The notes: a model not told the origin generated them from the letters alone. 34,094 nucleotides of DNA from an uncultured Anaerolineae bacterium (GCA_903908605.1 CAIVSQ010000362.1:1-34094), one strand, 5' to 3'. Numbered from the stretch's first letter, positions 7,343-15,939 are shown. Made by a program: numbers and translations.

Positions 7343-9043
7343 ATGTCTGATCATAAATTCGTTCCCAACTGGACAAATATACCACCCGTGGCCGGCTCAT
7401 ACCGCTCGATCGTGAAGGAGGGACGGCAGGATCAGGTAAAGGTGCCGACGCATGAATATTTCGAGCAGCTCAAACGTGATCTCAAACTGGAAGATGGCTA
7501 CTTTAGCAATAAGCAAGATGGCAACCAGCCGCTGCAGAATATCCCCGCATCAAACCTGGATGGGACAGTTATTGAAGAAATCAAGGCCATTGTTGGGACT
7601 GAGAATGTGCAGGTGGATGATTACAGCCGGGTGAAATACAGTTATGGCAAGCTGGCAGAGGAAATGGTCAGTCTTAAACGCGGCATTTTGCACGAAATTA
7701 CTGGCGCGGCTGTGCATCCACGCAACAAGCTCGAGGTACAAAAGATTGTGCAGTTGTGCAATGAAAAGAAAATCCCCGTGTATGTCTATGGCGGCGGCTC
7801 AAGCTGCAACATGGGCTTCAAACCCGAAAAAGAGGGTGTGACGCTGGTGCTGAACACCTACATGAACAAAGTCATTGAAGTGAACGAGCTGAACCACACC
7901 TGCCGAGTGCAGGCTGGCTGCATGGGTCCGCAACTGGAAGATGCACTGAACAACGCCCCCGAGAAATTCCATACAGTTCACCGCTTCACCAACGGGCATT
8001 TCCCCCAGTCCTTTGAGCTTTCCAGCGTGGGCGGCTGGATATTAACACTGGGCAGTGGGCAGGCCTCAACATACTACGGCGAGCCATACAACCTTGTGCT
8101 TTCCATGGAAATGGTCACCCCGGCCGGTTTGATCAGTACGCACGATTACACCAGCACGGCCACCGGCCCACGGATCCTGGATATGCTGAAGGGCAGCGAG
8201 GGGGTTTTTGGTGTCTTGGTTGAACTGACAATCAAAATTTTCCGCTACATGCCTGAGAATCGCAAACATTTTGGGTATATGTTCAAGGATTGGGAGAGCG
8301 CAGTCAGCGCATCTCGTGAGGTATGCCAGGGTCAGTTTGGGCTGCCGGCCGTCTTCCGCCTTTCGGACGCGCATGAAACTGATCACGGTTTCCAGATGTA
8401 TCCCCAACCACCGATCGTGGAATGGGGCCTGAACATGCTGGGCTACAAACCCAAAAAGCGCTGCGTGATGATGGGCACGGTCGAAGGAGAACGTGACTTT
8501 ACCCAAATGGTACAGGGCAAAATTGCTAAAATCGCAGGTCAGCACGGTGCCTTGAGCATTGGCGGCGGTTTCTCAAAGAGCTGGGAGAAGGACCGTTACG
8601 AATCTTTCCTGATCGGTGAAGCCATTAGCGATTACGACATCATCATGGACACAGTCGAGACGTCGGTGAAGTGGGATAACCTCCACCATATCCATGATTC
8701 TGTACTGGCATACGCGCATTCCGTGCCCGGAACGCTGTGCATCAGTCACATGTCACACTTCTATCCATATGGGAGTAACCTGTATTTTATCTTTGGCATC
8801 AAAGGCAGCGTGGAAGATTATGTCAAGTACCGCACGGCACTGGTAGACGCGATGGTGAAGGCAGGTGGCTCACCAAGTCATCATCACGGCGTGGGACGAT
8901 TGATGCACCAATGGATGGAAGGCTTCCTGGGTAAAAATGAGATGGATGTGTTACGCACGCTAAAAAACCACTTTGACCCCAACAACATTATGAATCCCGG
9001 TCGCCAACTTGGCCTGGATGTGCCCGACGAATTGAAACGGTAA
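7343..9043 (+). CDS. FAD-binding oxidase, alkyl-DHAP synthase (AGPS)-like
   Basis: The 566-residue flavoprotein of the VAO/PCMH type has an FAD_binding_4 domain (about 110-290) and an FAD-linked oxidase C-terminal domain. The segment V-Y-G-G-G-S-S-C-N-M-G is the FAD pyrophosphate loop. F-E-L-S-S-V-G-G-W corresponds to the AGPS E-F-S-T-V-G-G-W, and the triple-histidine motif H-H-H-G-V-G-R at 513-519 corresponds to the AGPS active-site motif. AGPS makes the ether bond of alkyl-DHAP; related bacterial proteins include oxidases of other hydroxy compounds. The T-R-A-S-G motif usual in the family is here T-L-G-S-G, so its chemistry may differ. GGAGGAAA precedes ATG. The gene is 70 bases after the sulfatase gene and four bases before the kinase gene. 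Confidence 0.82.
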   Translation: MSDHKFVPNWTNIPPVAGSYRSIVKEGRQDQVKVPTHEYFEQLKRDLKLEDGYFSNKQDGNQPLQNIPASNLDGTVIEEIKAIVGTENVQVDDYSRVKYSYGKLAEEMVSLKRGILHEITGAAVHPRNKLEVQKIVQLCNEKKIPVYVYGGGSSCNMGFKPEKEGVTLVLNTYMNKVIEVNELNHTCRVQAGCMGPQLEDALNNAPEKFHTVHRFTNGHFPQSFELSSVGGWILTLGSGQASTYYGEPYNLVLSMEMVTPAGLISTHDYTSTATGPRILDMLKGSEGVFGVLVELTIKIFRYMPENRKHFGYMFKDWESAVSASREVCQGQFGLPAVFRLSDAHETDHGFQMYPQPPIVEWGLNMLGYKPKKRCVMMGTVEGERDFTQMVQGKIAKIAGQHGALSIGGGFSKSWEKDRYESFLIGEAISDYDIIMDTVETSVKWDNLHHIHDSVLAYAHSVPGTLCISHMSHFYPYGSNLYFIFGIKGSVEDYVKYRTALVDAMVKAGGSPSHHHGVGRLMHQWMEGFLGKNEMDVLRTLKNHFDPNNIMNPGRQLGLDVPDELKR

Positions 9044-9047
9044 CCAG

Positions 9048-10643
9048 ATGAACAGCCAACCACGCTCAAGTGACGATCTGATCCTGGCGTTTGACGCCGG
9101 AACCCAATCCGTACGCTGTGGGTTGTTCGATGTGACTGGGCGGATGGTGGATTTTACCAAGATACCGATCACGCCTTACTTCTCAACAGCGCCGGGCTTT
9201 GCTGAACAACATGCCGAGTATTTCTGGCAAAAATTCTGTGAAGCCAGCCTTGCACTGCTGGCCCGTAACACCGCCCTGAAGCAGCGCATCAGGGCGGTGA
9301 CGGTAACCACGCAACGTGGGGTGTATGTAAACCTGGATCGGGAAGGCAAGGCACTCCGCCCGGCCATCTCGTGGTTGGACCGCCGCGAAGCCTACCCAAC
9401 CCACTTTGCGCCGTTCTGGTTGGAGGCCGGTTTGAAAACGATCGGTCTGTACGGCGTGGTGGATAAATTAAACCGGAAGGGCTTTTCGAACTGGATCAGG
9501 CAGCATCAGCCGGAGGTATGGGAGAAAACTCATAAGTACGTACTGCTTTCGGGCTTTTTTCATTACCAATTGAGCGGGGTTTTTGCTGAATCACTTGGCA
9601 CCAACTTTGGATACCTGCCAATCAACATGAAAACCTTTGGCTGGGCAGATAAATACGACATTATCTGGTTCCCCTTCCCAATCGAGAAGGATAAACTGCC
9701 CGAACTGGTGCCCCAGGGCAGCACAATTGGAACGGTAACCAGGCAAGCCGCACTTGAAACCGGCATCCCCGAAGGAATCCCGGTGACGGCGGCGGCGTGC
9801 GATAAATCCTGCGAGGTGCTGGGCAGCGGGACGCTGACTCCCGAGATCGGCTACCTGAGCTTTGGAACCTGCGCCACTGTTAATACGATCACGACCAAAC
9901 CGGTGGATTTACTGCCGTACCTGCCGCCTTACCCGGGGGCAGTACCCGGAACCTACTGTACAGAAATTCCGATTGACCGGGGATTTTGGATGGTGAGCTG
10001 GTTCAAGGAAGAATTTGGCCACAAAGAAGTGCAGATGGCGGCTGAACGCGGGGTTGCTGCGGAAATGCTGTTTGAGGAAATGATCGCAGGGATTTCGCCC
10101 GGGTGCAACGGGCTGATCTTGCAACCTTACTGGAGCCCCGACCGGGTCTACTGTGATGAATACGGCCGAGGCGCAATTGCCGGTTTTAGCGAAAGTCATA
10201 CGCGCGCGCACCTGTACCGAGCGATCCTGGAAGGAATTGTGTTTGCGCTGAAAGACGGTGCAAACATCACCACAGGCAAACTGGGCCATCCTTTTACGAA
10301 ATTACGTATCTCAGGTGGGGGCGCACAAAGCAAAACTGCCGTGCAAATCGCGGCGGATGTGTTTGACCTGCCGGTTGAACGACCAAGTATTGCCGAAACA
10401 TCTGCCCTGGGCGCGGCAATGATTGCCGCAGTGGGGTTGGGATACTACCGTGATTATAGTGATGCCGTAAAGGGGATGACCAGCATCCAGGAAGTGGTGC
10501 AGCCAATTGCGAGGAACCGCGACTTGTATGAGCAAATTTACAACCGCATCTACCGCAAGATGTACAACCAGCTAAAACCGATTTACAAAGAAATGGCGGC
10601 GATTACGGAGACCTATCCTGAATTGATTCCGCCAGCAAAATGA
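9048..10643 (+). CDS. FGGY-family carbohydrate or polyol kinase
   Basis: This 531-residue member of the ASKHA superfamily has both FGGY domains. F-D-A-G-T-Q-S-V-R at the start is the phosphate-1 loop, S-W-L-D-R-R-E corresponds to the substrate-contacting W-x-D-x-R region, and A-C-D-K-S-C-E carries the probable catalytic base Asp252. S-F-G-T-C-A-T-V-N is the phosphate-2 loop and I-S-G-G-G-A-Q-S-K the adenosine motif. Family members phosphorylate glycerol, xylulose, erythritol, fuculose and similar substrates; the residues I can read do not fix which. It starts four bases after the flavoenzyme stop and precedes a GlpD-like dehydrogenase, an arrangement that resembles the kinase/dehydrogenase pairs GlpK-GlpD and EryA-EryB. 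A kinase for glycerol or a C4-C5 polyol is therefore a reasonable, unproven guess. Confidence 0.88.
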   Translation: MNSQPRSSDDLILAFDAGTQSVRCGLFDVTGRMVDFTKIPITPYFSTAPGFAEQHAEYFWQKFCEASLALLARNTALKQRIRAVTVTTQRGVYVNLDREGKALRPAISWLDRREAYPTHFAPFWLEAGLKTIGLYGVVDKLNRKGFSNWIRQHQPEVWEKTHKYVLLSGFFHYQLSGVFAESLGTNFGYLPINMKTFGWADKYDIIWFPFPIEKDKLPELVPQGSTIGTVTRQAALETGIPEGIPVTAAACDKSCEVLGSGTLTPEIGYLSFGTCATVNTITTKPVDLLPYLPPYPGAVPGTYCTEIPIDRGFWMVSWFKEEFGHKEVQMAAERGVAAEMLFEEMIAGISPGCNGLILQPYWSPDRVYCDEYGRGAIAGFSESHTRAHLYRAILEGIVFALKDGANITTGKLGHPFTKLRISGGGAQSKTAVQIAADVFDLPVERPSIAETSALGAAMIAAVGLGYYRDYSDAVKGMTSIQEVVQPIARNRDLYEQIYNRIYRKMYNQLKPIYKEMAAITETYPELIPPAK

Positions 10644-10667
10644 GGATCGCCATTGTCGGGTGGTCGA

Positions 10668-10686
10668 GGCGCAGCGCCGCTGCGCC
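10668..10686. repeat. REP-like palindrome between kinase and dehydrogenase genes
   Basis: A perfect palindrome of two 9-bp arms (GGCGCAGCG and CGCTGCGCC) around one base. It resembles the palindromes near 28925 and 31691 and, like the latter, is followed within a few bases by AGCTG. It occupies the only large gap between the oxidoreductase-kinase genes and could affect mRNA stability between kinase and dehydrogenase. Confidence 0.6.
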
Positions 10687-10763
10687 CGCTAGCTGATGGA
10701 AAAGAAAGAGCTGGAGAGCCAGCAAGATACGCTGCCATTCACAGGCAGAAGGAGCCAGTTCGC

Positions 10764-12404
10764 ATGAAACGCTTTATTGAGACACACAACGGCAAAGCCT
10801 ACGATATGATCGTGATAGGCGGCGGGATCAGCGGCGCGGCAGTAGCGTATGAGGCCGCATCACGGGGTTACTCTGTCGCACTGGTGGAAAAGGGTGATTT
10901 TGGAGCGGGGACTTCGGCTGCAACCTCCAAACTGATACACGGTGGGCTGCGCTACCTGGCTAATTTTGAGCTGGGGTTGGTGCGCGAATCGCTGAAGGAA
11001 CGCAAAACGCTTGAGAACATCGCCCCCAATTTTGTAAATCCAATGCCCTTCCTGGTGCCGCTGCACAAAACCGGTGTGCGCAACAAGTGGATCCTTGAAC
11101 CAGGGATGATCATTTACGACATGCTGTCTTATGACAAGGGCTTCACCTGGGATAAGAGCAAGAAACTTCCCTGGCACCGGCTGCTCTCACGCAAAGAAGC
11201 GCTGGGGATGGAACCCATCATCCAGGCAGAGGACCTGACCGGGGCGATTTTGTATTACGATTGCGCCAATTTGAACCCGGAACGGCTGACATTGGCGTTT
11301 GTCAAGTCGGCGGTGAGGCATGGGGCTGAGGTGGCCAACTACACCCGGGCGGAGGATTTTATCCATGAGGCCGGGGCGATTGGCGGGGTGGTGGCACGCG
11401 ACCTGTTAAATGATAAAACGACCAACCTGCGCGGAAAATGGGTGATCAACTGCGGCGGCCCATGGGCAGACATCCTGCTGGGTGTTGCGCGCGGGAAAGC
11501 CGGCTCAGGTCATATTCGCCGCTCGGAGGGAATTCACCTTGTGACGCGAAAGATCACCAATGCAAGCGCGGCGGTCGGTGGGCTGACACCTTCAGGGCGG
11601 CCATGCAACCTGATCCCGTGGCGCGGGCATACGCTGATCGGCACAACCGACCGCGAATACGTGGGCAACCCCGATCAATATTGTGTGACTCGGGAAAAAA
11701 TTGAGGAGTATATTGGCGAGGTAAACGCGGCATTTGGCGACCCAGGTCTGGTGAAATACGAAGAGATTGTATATGCCTATGGTGGGCTGCGGCCATTGGT
11801 CGATGACCAGACAAAGGACGTCTACAAGAGCTCACGAAAATACGAGATTTTTGATCACGCCAATGAAGGTATGCCGGGGCTGGTGACGGTTGAAGGTGGC
11901 AAGTACACCACCAGCCGCAACCTGGCAGAGCATGTGCTGATGACAATAACCAAGCAGTGGGCGCAGCAGCGCTGCGCTACTGGATCGGTAAGTGCAAAGA
12001 AACCGCTGGCAGGCTGCGAAATCCGCGACATGGCGGCATTTTTGAGTTCTGCCAAAACGAAGAACCGTGACTTTGATGAAACCGGGCTGGACTACCTGGC
12101 ACGCATGTATGGCACCGAGCTGGATAGGCTGCTGAGCCTGGCACGCAGTGAAAAGCCATTGGCTGAGCGTTTGAATGCGGACGGCGAGATGCCGGCCCAG
12201 GCAGTCTACGCCATTCGGAATGAAATGGCACAGACACTGACGGATATTCTCATACGCAGGACAGGCCTGGGAACCTTGGGCTACCCGGGGAATGCCGTGG
12301 TGGAGCAAATCGCCCAAATCGCCGCGCGAGAGTTACAATGGAATCAGGCAAGACTGGACCGGGAGTTGGAAAACGCTAAAAAGGCGATCTCGCTGCCCGG
12401 ATAA
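10764..12404 (+). CDS. FAD-dependent glycerol-3-phosphate dehydrogenase-like protein
   Basis: The 546-residue protein belongs to the GlpD/GlpA/EryB group of DAO-fold dehydrogenases, which oxidise glycerol-3-phosphate or polyol phosphates and pass electrons to quinone at the membrane. The Rossmann motif V-I-G-G-G-I-S-G-A is near residue 15, followed by the group signature A-A-T-S-K-L-I-H-G-G-L-R-Y-L. Later come D-R-E-Y, Y-G-G-L-R-P-L and V-E-G-G-K-Y-T-T-S-R, and a C-terminal DAO_C domain with I-R-N-E-M-A-Q-T-L-T-D. ATG 10764 is preferred: AGAAGGAG lies 9 bases upstream and homology starts here; the frame is open further up, but that part contains the REP-like palindrome. It follows the kinase by 120 bases and precedes the DUF2270 gene by 14. 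The exact polyol phosphate is not determined. Confidence 0.87.
   Translation: MKRFIETHNGKAYDMIVIGGGISGAAVAYEAASRGYSVALVEKGDFGAGTSAATSKLIHGGLRYLANFELGLVRESLKERKTLENIAPNFVNPMPFLVPLHKTGVRNKWILEPGMIIYDMLSYDKGFTWDKSKKLPWHRLLSRKEALGMEPIIQAEDLTGAILYYDCANLNPERLTLAFVKSAVRHGAEVANYTRAEDFIHEAGAIGGVVARDLLNDKTTNLRGKWVINCGGPWADILLGVARGKAGSGHIRRSEGIHLVTRKITNASAAVGGLTPSGRPCNLIPWRGHTLIGTTDREYVGNPDQYCVTREKIEEYIGEVNAAFGDPGLVKYEEIVYAYGGLRPLVDDQTKDVYKSSRKYEIFDHANEGMPGLVTVEGGKYTTSRNLAEHVLMTITKQWAQQRCATGSVSAKKPLAGCEIRDMAAFLSSAKTKNRDFDETGLDYLARMYGTELDRLLSLARSEKPLAERLNADGEMPAQAVYAIRNEMAQTLTDILIRRTGLGTLGYPGNAVVEQIAQIAARELQWNQARLDRELENAKKAISLPG
11959..11978. repeat. REP-like core inside the dehydrogenase gene
   Basis: The 17 bases at 11959-11975 (GGGCGCAGCAGCGCTGC) are identical to 27798-27814, also within a gene. 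The stretch is read in frame and encodes part of a hydrophilic loop (W-A-Q-Q-R-C-A). Confidence 0.45.
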
Positions 12405-12418
12405 TTGGAAAGGACGCG

Positions 12419-13465
12419 ATGAGCACAGAAAGCGAATTACCACCCGAGGATTCGGTCTGGACATACCGGGGCTATCATCTTAAGACAGGTGAATTTGTCA
12501 CTGCGATGGTACACCTATTCCGGGCCGAGGTGCAGCGGGCCAATGTCTGGCGACAGCGACTGGATGCGACCACAAACTGGGCGGTGGTTGCGACAGGTGC
12601 ATCGATTTCGCTATCCTTCAGCCAGCCAAACGCACATCACGGCATCATCATTCTGAACATCCTGCTGGTGACATTGTTCCTGTTTATCGAAGCCAGGCGC
12701 TACCGGTATTACGAGCTGTGGAGCTACCGCATTCGCCTGATGGAAACCGATTTTTATGCGGCCATGCTGGTGCCACCTTTTCATCCCTCGCCAGAATGGG
12801 CCGAGAGCCTGGCCGAAAATTTACTGCTGCCAAGTTTCCCGATATCGATGTGGGAGGCATTTGGGCGGCGGTTACGCAGAAATTACCTGGCCATCCTGGT
12901 GATCCTGGGAATGTCGTGGGTGGGTAAGGGTTTCCTTTTCCCAATACCGGCCACAAGTTGGGGAGAATTTGTTTCGCGCAGTGCAATCGCAAGCATTTCC
13001 GGGCAGGTGGTAATTGCGATGGGTGCGATTTACTATGGATTCCTGGTCATTGTCGCAATCGCCACCATGGGGCTGAACAAGGCAACCGGTGAGGTACTGC
13101 CCAGGTATGGAGCGGACGATGAAAGCAAAAACCCTTTTCAGAAAGAGAGGGCTGAAGGCGTAAAAAGTTGGTTGCATCCGAATAAACGACGCAGTCAGTT
13201 TTTGGCAATCATCATTACCGAAAAGCCTGAGAAAATTGCAAAAAATATCCTTGGGAATTTAAAACGAGGTGTAACGGCCATGCAGGGGAAAGGAATGTAT
13301 ACCGGAAGCGAGCGTTCCGTGCTAATGTGTGCGCTGACGGTGACAGAAATTCACAGCCTGAAAGCGACGATCGCCGAGGAAGACCCGCAGGCTTTTGTGA
13401 TTGTATCGCCAGCCCAGGAGATCCTGGGGCGGGGGTTCAACCCATTAAAGGACGCTGCTGATTAG
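12419..13465 (+). CDS. DUF2270 membrane protein fused to a DUF2179 domain
   Basis: The protein has 348 residues. The N-terminal two thirds match DUF2270: F-R-A-E-V-Q-R-A-N-V-W-R-Q-R-L-D, then transmembrane pairs near 58-90 and 155-225, with A-R-R-Y-R-Y-Y-E-L-W-S-Y-R-I between. The last ~85 residues match DUF2179, the cytosolic domain found at the end of YitT-type membrane proteins: I-I-I-T-E-K-P, then L-M-C-A-L-T-V-T-E-I and ending in F-V-I-V-S-P-A-Q-E-I-L-G-R-G-F. Neither domain has an established function; DUF2179 resembles small regulatory ligand-binding domains. GGAAAGGA precedes ATG. The gene is 14 bases after the dehydrogenase and last before a strong terminator, so it is cotranscribed with the catabolic genes, but its role there is unknown. 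Confidence 0.8.
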   Translation: MSTESELPPEDSVWTYRGYHLKTGEFVTAMVHLFRAEVQRANVWRQRLDATTNWAVVATGASISLSFSQPNAHHGIIILNILLVTLFLFIEARRYRYYELWSYRIRLMETDFYAAMLVPPFHPSPEWAESLAENLLLPSFPISMWEAFGRRLRRNYLAILVILGMSWVGKGFLFPIPATSWGEFVSRSAIASISGQVVIAMGAIYYGFLVIVAIATMGLNKATGEVLPRYGADDESKNPFQKERAEGVKSWLHPNKRRSQFLAIIITEKPEKIAKNILGNLKRGVTAMQGKGMYTGSERSVLMCALTVTEIHSLKATIAEEDPQAFVIVSPAQEILGRGFNPLKDAAD

Positions 13466-13496
13466 CCGACGGCGGGCGATTTCATTTCGCCTTATA

Positions 13497-13552
13497 AACG
13501 TGATTGCCGCGACCAAGCCCTGGAGGCTGAGCGCGGCAATCACGTTTTTTTA
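13497..13552 (+). terminator. Strong rho-independent terminator closing the operon
   Basis: A perfect 15-bp stem (AACGTGATTGCCGCG at 13497-13511 with its complement at 13532-13546) and a 20-base loop are followed by a T-run to 13551. It lies between the DUF2270 gene and the convergent GH3 gene. On the minus strand only TTTATAA follows the hairpin, so termination there would be weaker. Confidence 0.92.
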
Positions 13553-13564
13553 TTGCAGTCGATG

Positions 13565-15799
13565 CTAGCTGACGACCTCAAACTCAGTTTGGAGCGAGGC
13601 CAGGCAGTCGGCGCCAACCCACAGGTCGAAAGCTGCGGCATCCTGGAGCCACTTGCCGGCGTTGGTGCTCCAATGACGGAGTTCGGCCGGGCCGAGCTTG
13701 AAGGTGACTGTTTTTGTTTCGCCCGGCTGCAGGGTAAGGCGTTCAAAGCCTTTCAACTCACGCATGGGGCGAGAGTCGCTGCCGGATTTCTGGTGAATGT
13801 AGAGCTGAGCGACTTCGTCACCGGCGATGGCACCAGTGTTGGTCACGTCAATGCTGACGGTGATTGCTGCTCCCACCTTGACCTGCGCAGCGGAAACTTT
13901 CAAGTTGGTAAATGAGAAGGTGGTGTAACTGAGGCCAAAGCCAAAGGGATACAGTGGGGTTGGCAAACCATCCCAGTAGCGTGAGCGGTACATCGGGCTG
14001 GTCTCGGGCTGGTGAGTGATGTTGCGCGCATAGTAAATGGGTGAGTGTGCGCCCTTGCGCGGGAAGCTGACCGGCAGCTTGCCACCCGGGTTGACATCGC
14101 CGAAGAGGATATCGGCCACAGCATGACCACCCTCCGTTCCAGGCTCCCAGGCTTCGAGGATGGCAGGCACGTTCTCGGCAGCCCAGTTGATGCTGAGCGG
14201 GCGGCCGTTGAGCAATACCAGGACGACAGGCTTGCCGAGGGCCACCACAGCCTTGAGCAGCTCTTCCTGGCGACCGGGCAGGTCCAACGAGGCGCGCGAG
14301 GCGAATTCCCCCGCCATGTTGGCGGATTCACCCAGCACCATGATGACAAGATCGGCGTGACGGGCGGTATCGAGAGCGGTTTGATAAGCAGCTTCGGCAT
14401 CGGCCGGGGACTGATCGGGTTTCCGATCGGCCGGGGGAACAAAATCGTCAAACATGGAGGGGATATCGCGCTTGATTTCAGGCCCTGGGGCATAAGAGAC
14501 CGCGGCAGCGGATAACCTGGCACGGATGCCTGCCAAAACGGTGACGGCCGCTGGCTTGTGGTCAAAGATCATCCATGAACCTTCGGTGGCTTCCATGGAA
14601 TCAGCCAGAGGGCCGATGACGGCTACATTGGAGAGCTGCTTCGAGAGGGGCAGCAGGCCACCTTCATTGCGCAGCAGCACCATCGAGCGCTGGGCAGCAA
14701 GGCGGGCTTCCTGGCGGTGAGCGGGCAGGGCGATGACCTGTTCGAGCATGCTTTCATCGGTGTAGGGCTGTTCAAAAAGGCCCATGCGAACCTTGATGGA
14801 TAGAATGGGGCGAACAGCGGCGTCGATTTCAGCAACATCCAGGCTGCCATCTTCGACAAGACCAGCGAGATGCTGTCCATAGGTGTTGCTGGCCATATCC
14901 ATATCGAGACCGGCACTCAGCGCACGCAGGGCTGCATCGCGGCCATCGCGGGCAAAGCCCTGGATGACGAGATTGCCAACAGCAAAAGCATCACTGACCA
15001 CAAACCCGTTGAAACCCCACTCGCCGCGCAAAACATCGCGCAGCAGGAAGCGGTTCGCGCCGGCCGGAACATCATTGAGATCCATATAGGCACTCATAAT
15101 GGTGCCAACCCCTGCCTTGACAGCCGCCTCAAAGGGCGGAAAGTAGGTATTACGCAGCTGGCTTTCGGAGAGATAGACCGGATCGTAATCGCGTCCGCCA
15201 TCAGAAGCACCATAACCGGCGAAGTGCTTGGCACTGGCAAGAACGCGATCCGGAGCGCCTAAAACATCACCCTGGAAGCCGCGTACCTGGGCGACAGCCA
15301 TGGCGGCACCCAGGAAGGGATCCTCGCCGGCACCTTCAACGATGCGGCCCCAACGGGCGTCGCGGGCGATATCGAGCATGGGACCGAAACTCCAGTGGAT
15401 GCCAGCGGCACGGGCTTCCCTGGCGGCAACAGTTTGGGCGCGCTCAGCCACCGAGGGGTCCCAGGAAGAGGCCATGGCGAGTGGGACAGGGAAGATAGTA
15501 TGGTAGCCGTGGATGACATCGAGGGCAAACAGCAAGGGGATCCCAGAGGGGCTTTCTTCGACAGCAACCTTCTGGAGGACATTGAACTGCTTGCGATCGG
15601 TGAGCCAGAGGACAGAACCGGCGCCCCCCTTGCGGATGACATCTTCGGGCTTGGGACCAGGCATAAAGGCCATGGCACCAAGCTGGGTAAGTTGCCCGAT
15701 CTTCTCCTCGAGACTCATGCGCCCCAAAATGGCGTCCACACGGGCCTTGATTGCGGTTTCGGTTGGGCTGATTGACTGATTGTCACGCTGATTATCCAT
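13565..15799 (-). CDS. Beta-glucosidase, glycoside hydrolase family 3 (BglX-like)
   Basis: This is a 744-residue three-domain GH3 enzyme that removes terminal beta-D-glucosyl (or related) residues. The N-terminal TIM-barrel carries K-H-F-A-G-Y-G and the nucleophile motif V-V-S-D-A-F with Asp270. The alpha/beta sandwich domain follows (about 380-600), then a C-terminal fibronectin-III-like domain starting near Y-P-F-G-F-G-L-S-Y-T and containing R-E-L-K-G-F-E-R. No signal peptide is present, unlike periplasmic BglX, so the enzyme is probably cytoplasmic. ATG 15799 is chosen because AAGGAG lies 5 bases upstream; the frame remains open for 32 more codons into the promoter region. It is transcribed divergently from tetR from a promoter overlapped by a palindrome, so repression by the TetR protein is likely. 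Confidence 0.93.
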   Translation of the reverse strand: MDNQRDNQSISPTETAIKARVDAILGRMSLEEKIGQLTQLGAMAFMPGPKPEDVIRKGGAGSVLWLTDRKQFNVLQKVAVEESPSGIPLLFALDVIHGYHTIFPVPLAMASSWDPSVAERAQTVAAREARAAGIHWSFGPMLDIARDARWGRIVEGAGEDPFLGAAMAVAQVRGFQGDVLGAPDRVLASAKHFAGYGASDGGRDYDPVYLSESQLRNTYFPPFEAAVKAGVGTIMSAYMDLNDVPAGANRFLLRDVLRGEWGFNGFVVSDAFAVGNLVIQGFARDGRDAALRALSAGLDMDMASNTYGQHLAGLVEDGSLDVAEIDAAVRPILSIKVRMGLFEQPYTDESMLEQVIALPAHRQEARLAAQRSMVLLRNEGGLLPLSKQLSNVAVIGPLADSMEATEGSWMIFDHKPAAVTVLAGIRARLSAAAVSYAPGPEIKRDIPSMFDDFVPPADRKPDQSPADAEAAYQTALDTARHADLVIMVLGESANMAGEFASRASLDLPGRQEELLKAVVALGKPVVLVLLNGRPLSINWAAENVPAILEAWEPGTEGGHAVADILFGDVNPGGKLPVSFPRKGAHSPIYYARNITHQPETSPMYRSRYWDGLPTPLYPFGFGLSYTTFSFTNLKVSAAQVKVGAAITVSIDVTNTGAIAGDEVAQLYIHQKSGSDSRPMRELKGFERLTLQPGETKTVTFKLGPAELRHWSTNAGKWLQDAAAFDLWVGADCLASLQTEFEVVS

Positions 15800-15894
15800 A
15801 GCATCTCCTTGTAACAGCGCCGCTGGTTCAAAACGATCCTGCCCCACGCGAGGCAAGAACTCCACAACCCTGGCTGACGGCGATGAATTTTGCA

Positions 15895-15923
15895 ATCATA
15901 ATGGCACTGAGTGCCACTGTCAA
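15895..15923 (-). promoter_or_regulatory. Promoter of the GH3 gene
   Basis: On the minus strand a consensus -35 TTGACA (15918-15923) and a -10 TATGAT (15895-15900, 5 of 6) are 17 bases apart. The start point would be near 15888, giving a leader of about 90 bases. The spacer is almost entirely filled by the palindrome at 15902-15916. Confidence 0.75.
15902..15916. promoter_or_regulatory. Palindromic operator, probable TetR site
   Basis: Perfect inverted repeat TGGCACT-G-AGTGCCA. It lies exactly between the -35 and -10 of the GH3 promoter and covers the -35 of the opposing tetR promoter. A dimer of the TetR protein bound here would shut off both genes. The assignment to that regulator is inference from position. 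Confidence 0.65.
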
Positions 15924-15939
15924 CACTATGTGCTAAAAT
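15911..15939 (+). promoter_or_regulatory. tetR promoter, leaderless spacing
   Basis: An extended -10, TGC-TAAAAT, lies at 15931-15939, with GTGCCA at 15911-15916 as -35 (4 of 6, spacer 17). The start point 7 bases further on is base 15946, the A of the tetR ATG. No ribosome binding site precedes the ATG. Confidence 0.5.

Noticed and set aside
15800-15895. 32-codon N-terminal extension of the beta-glucosidase
   Set aside because: It would place the start in the promoter; ATG 15799 has an excellent ribosome binding site and the extension looks like no GH3 protein.
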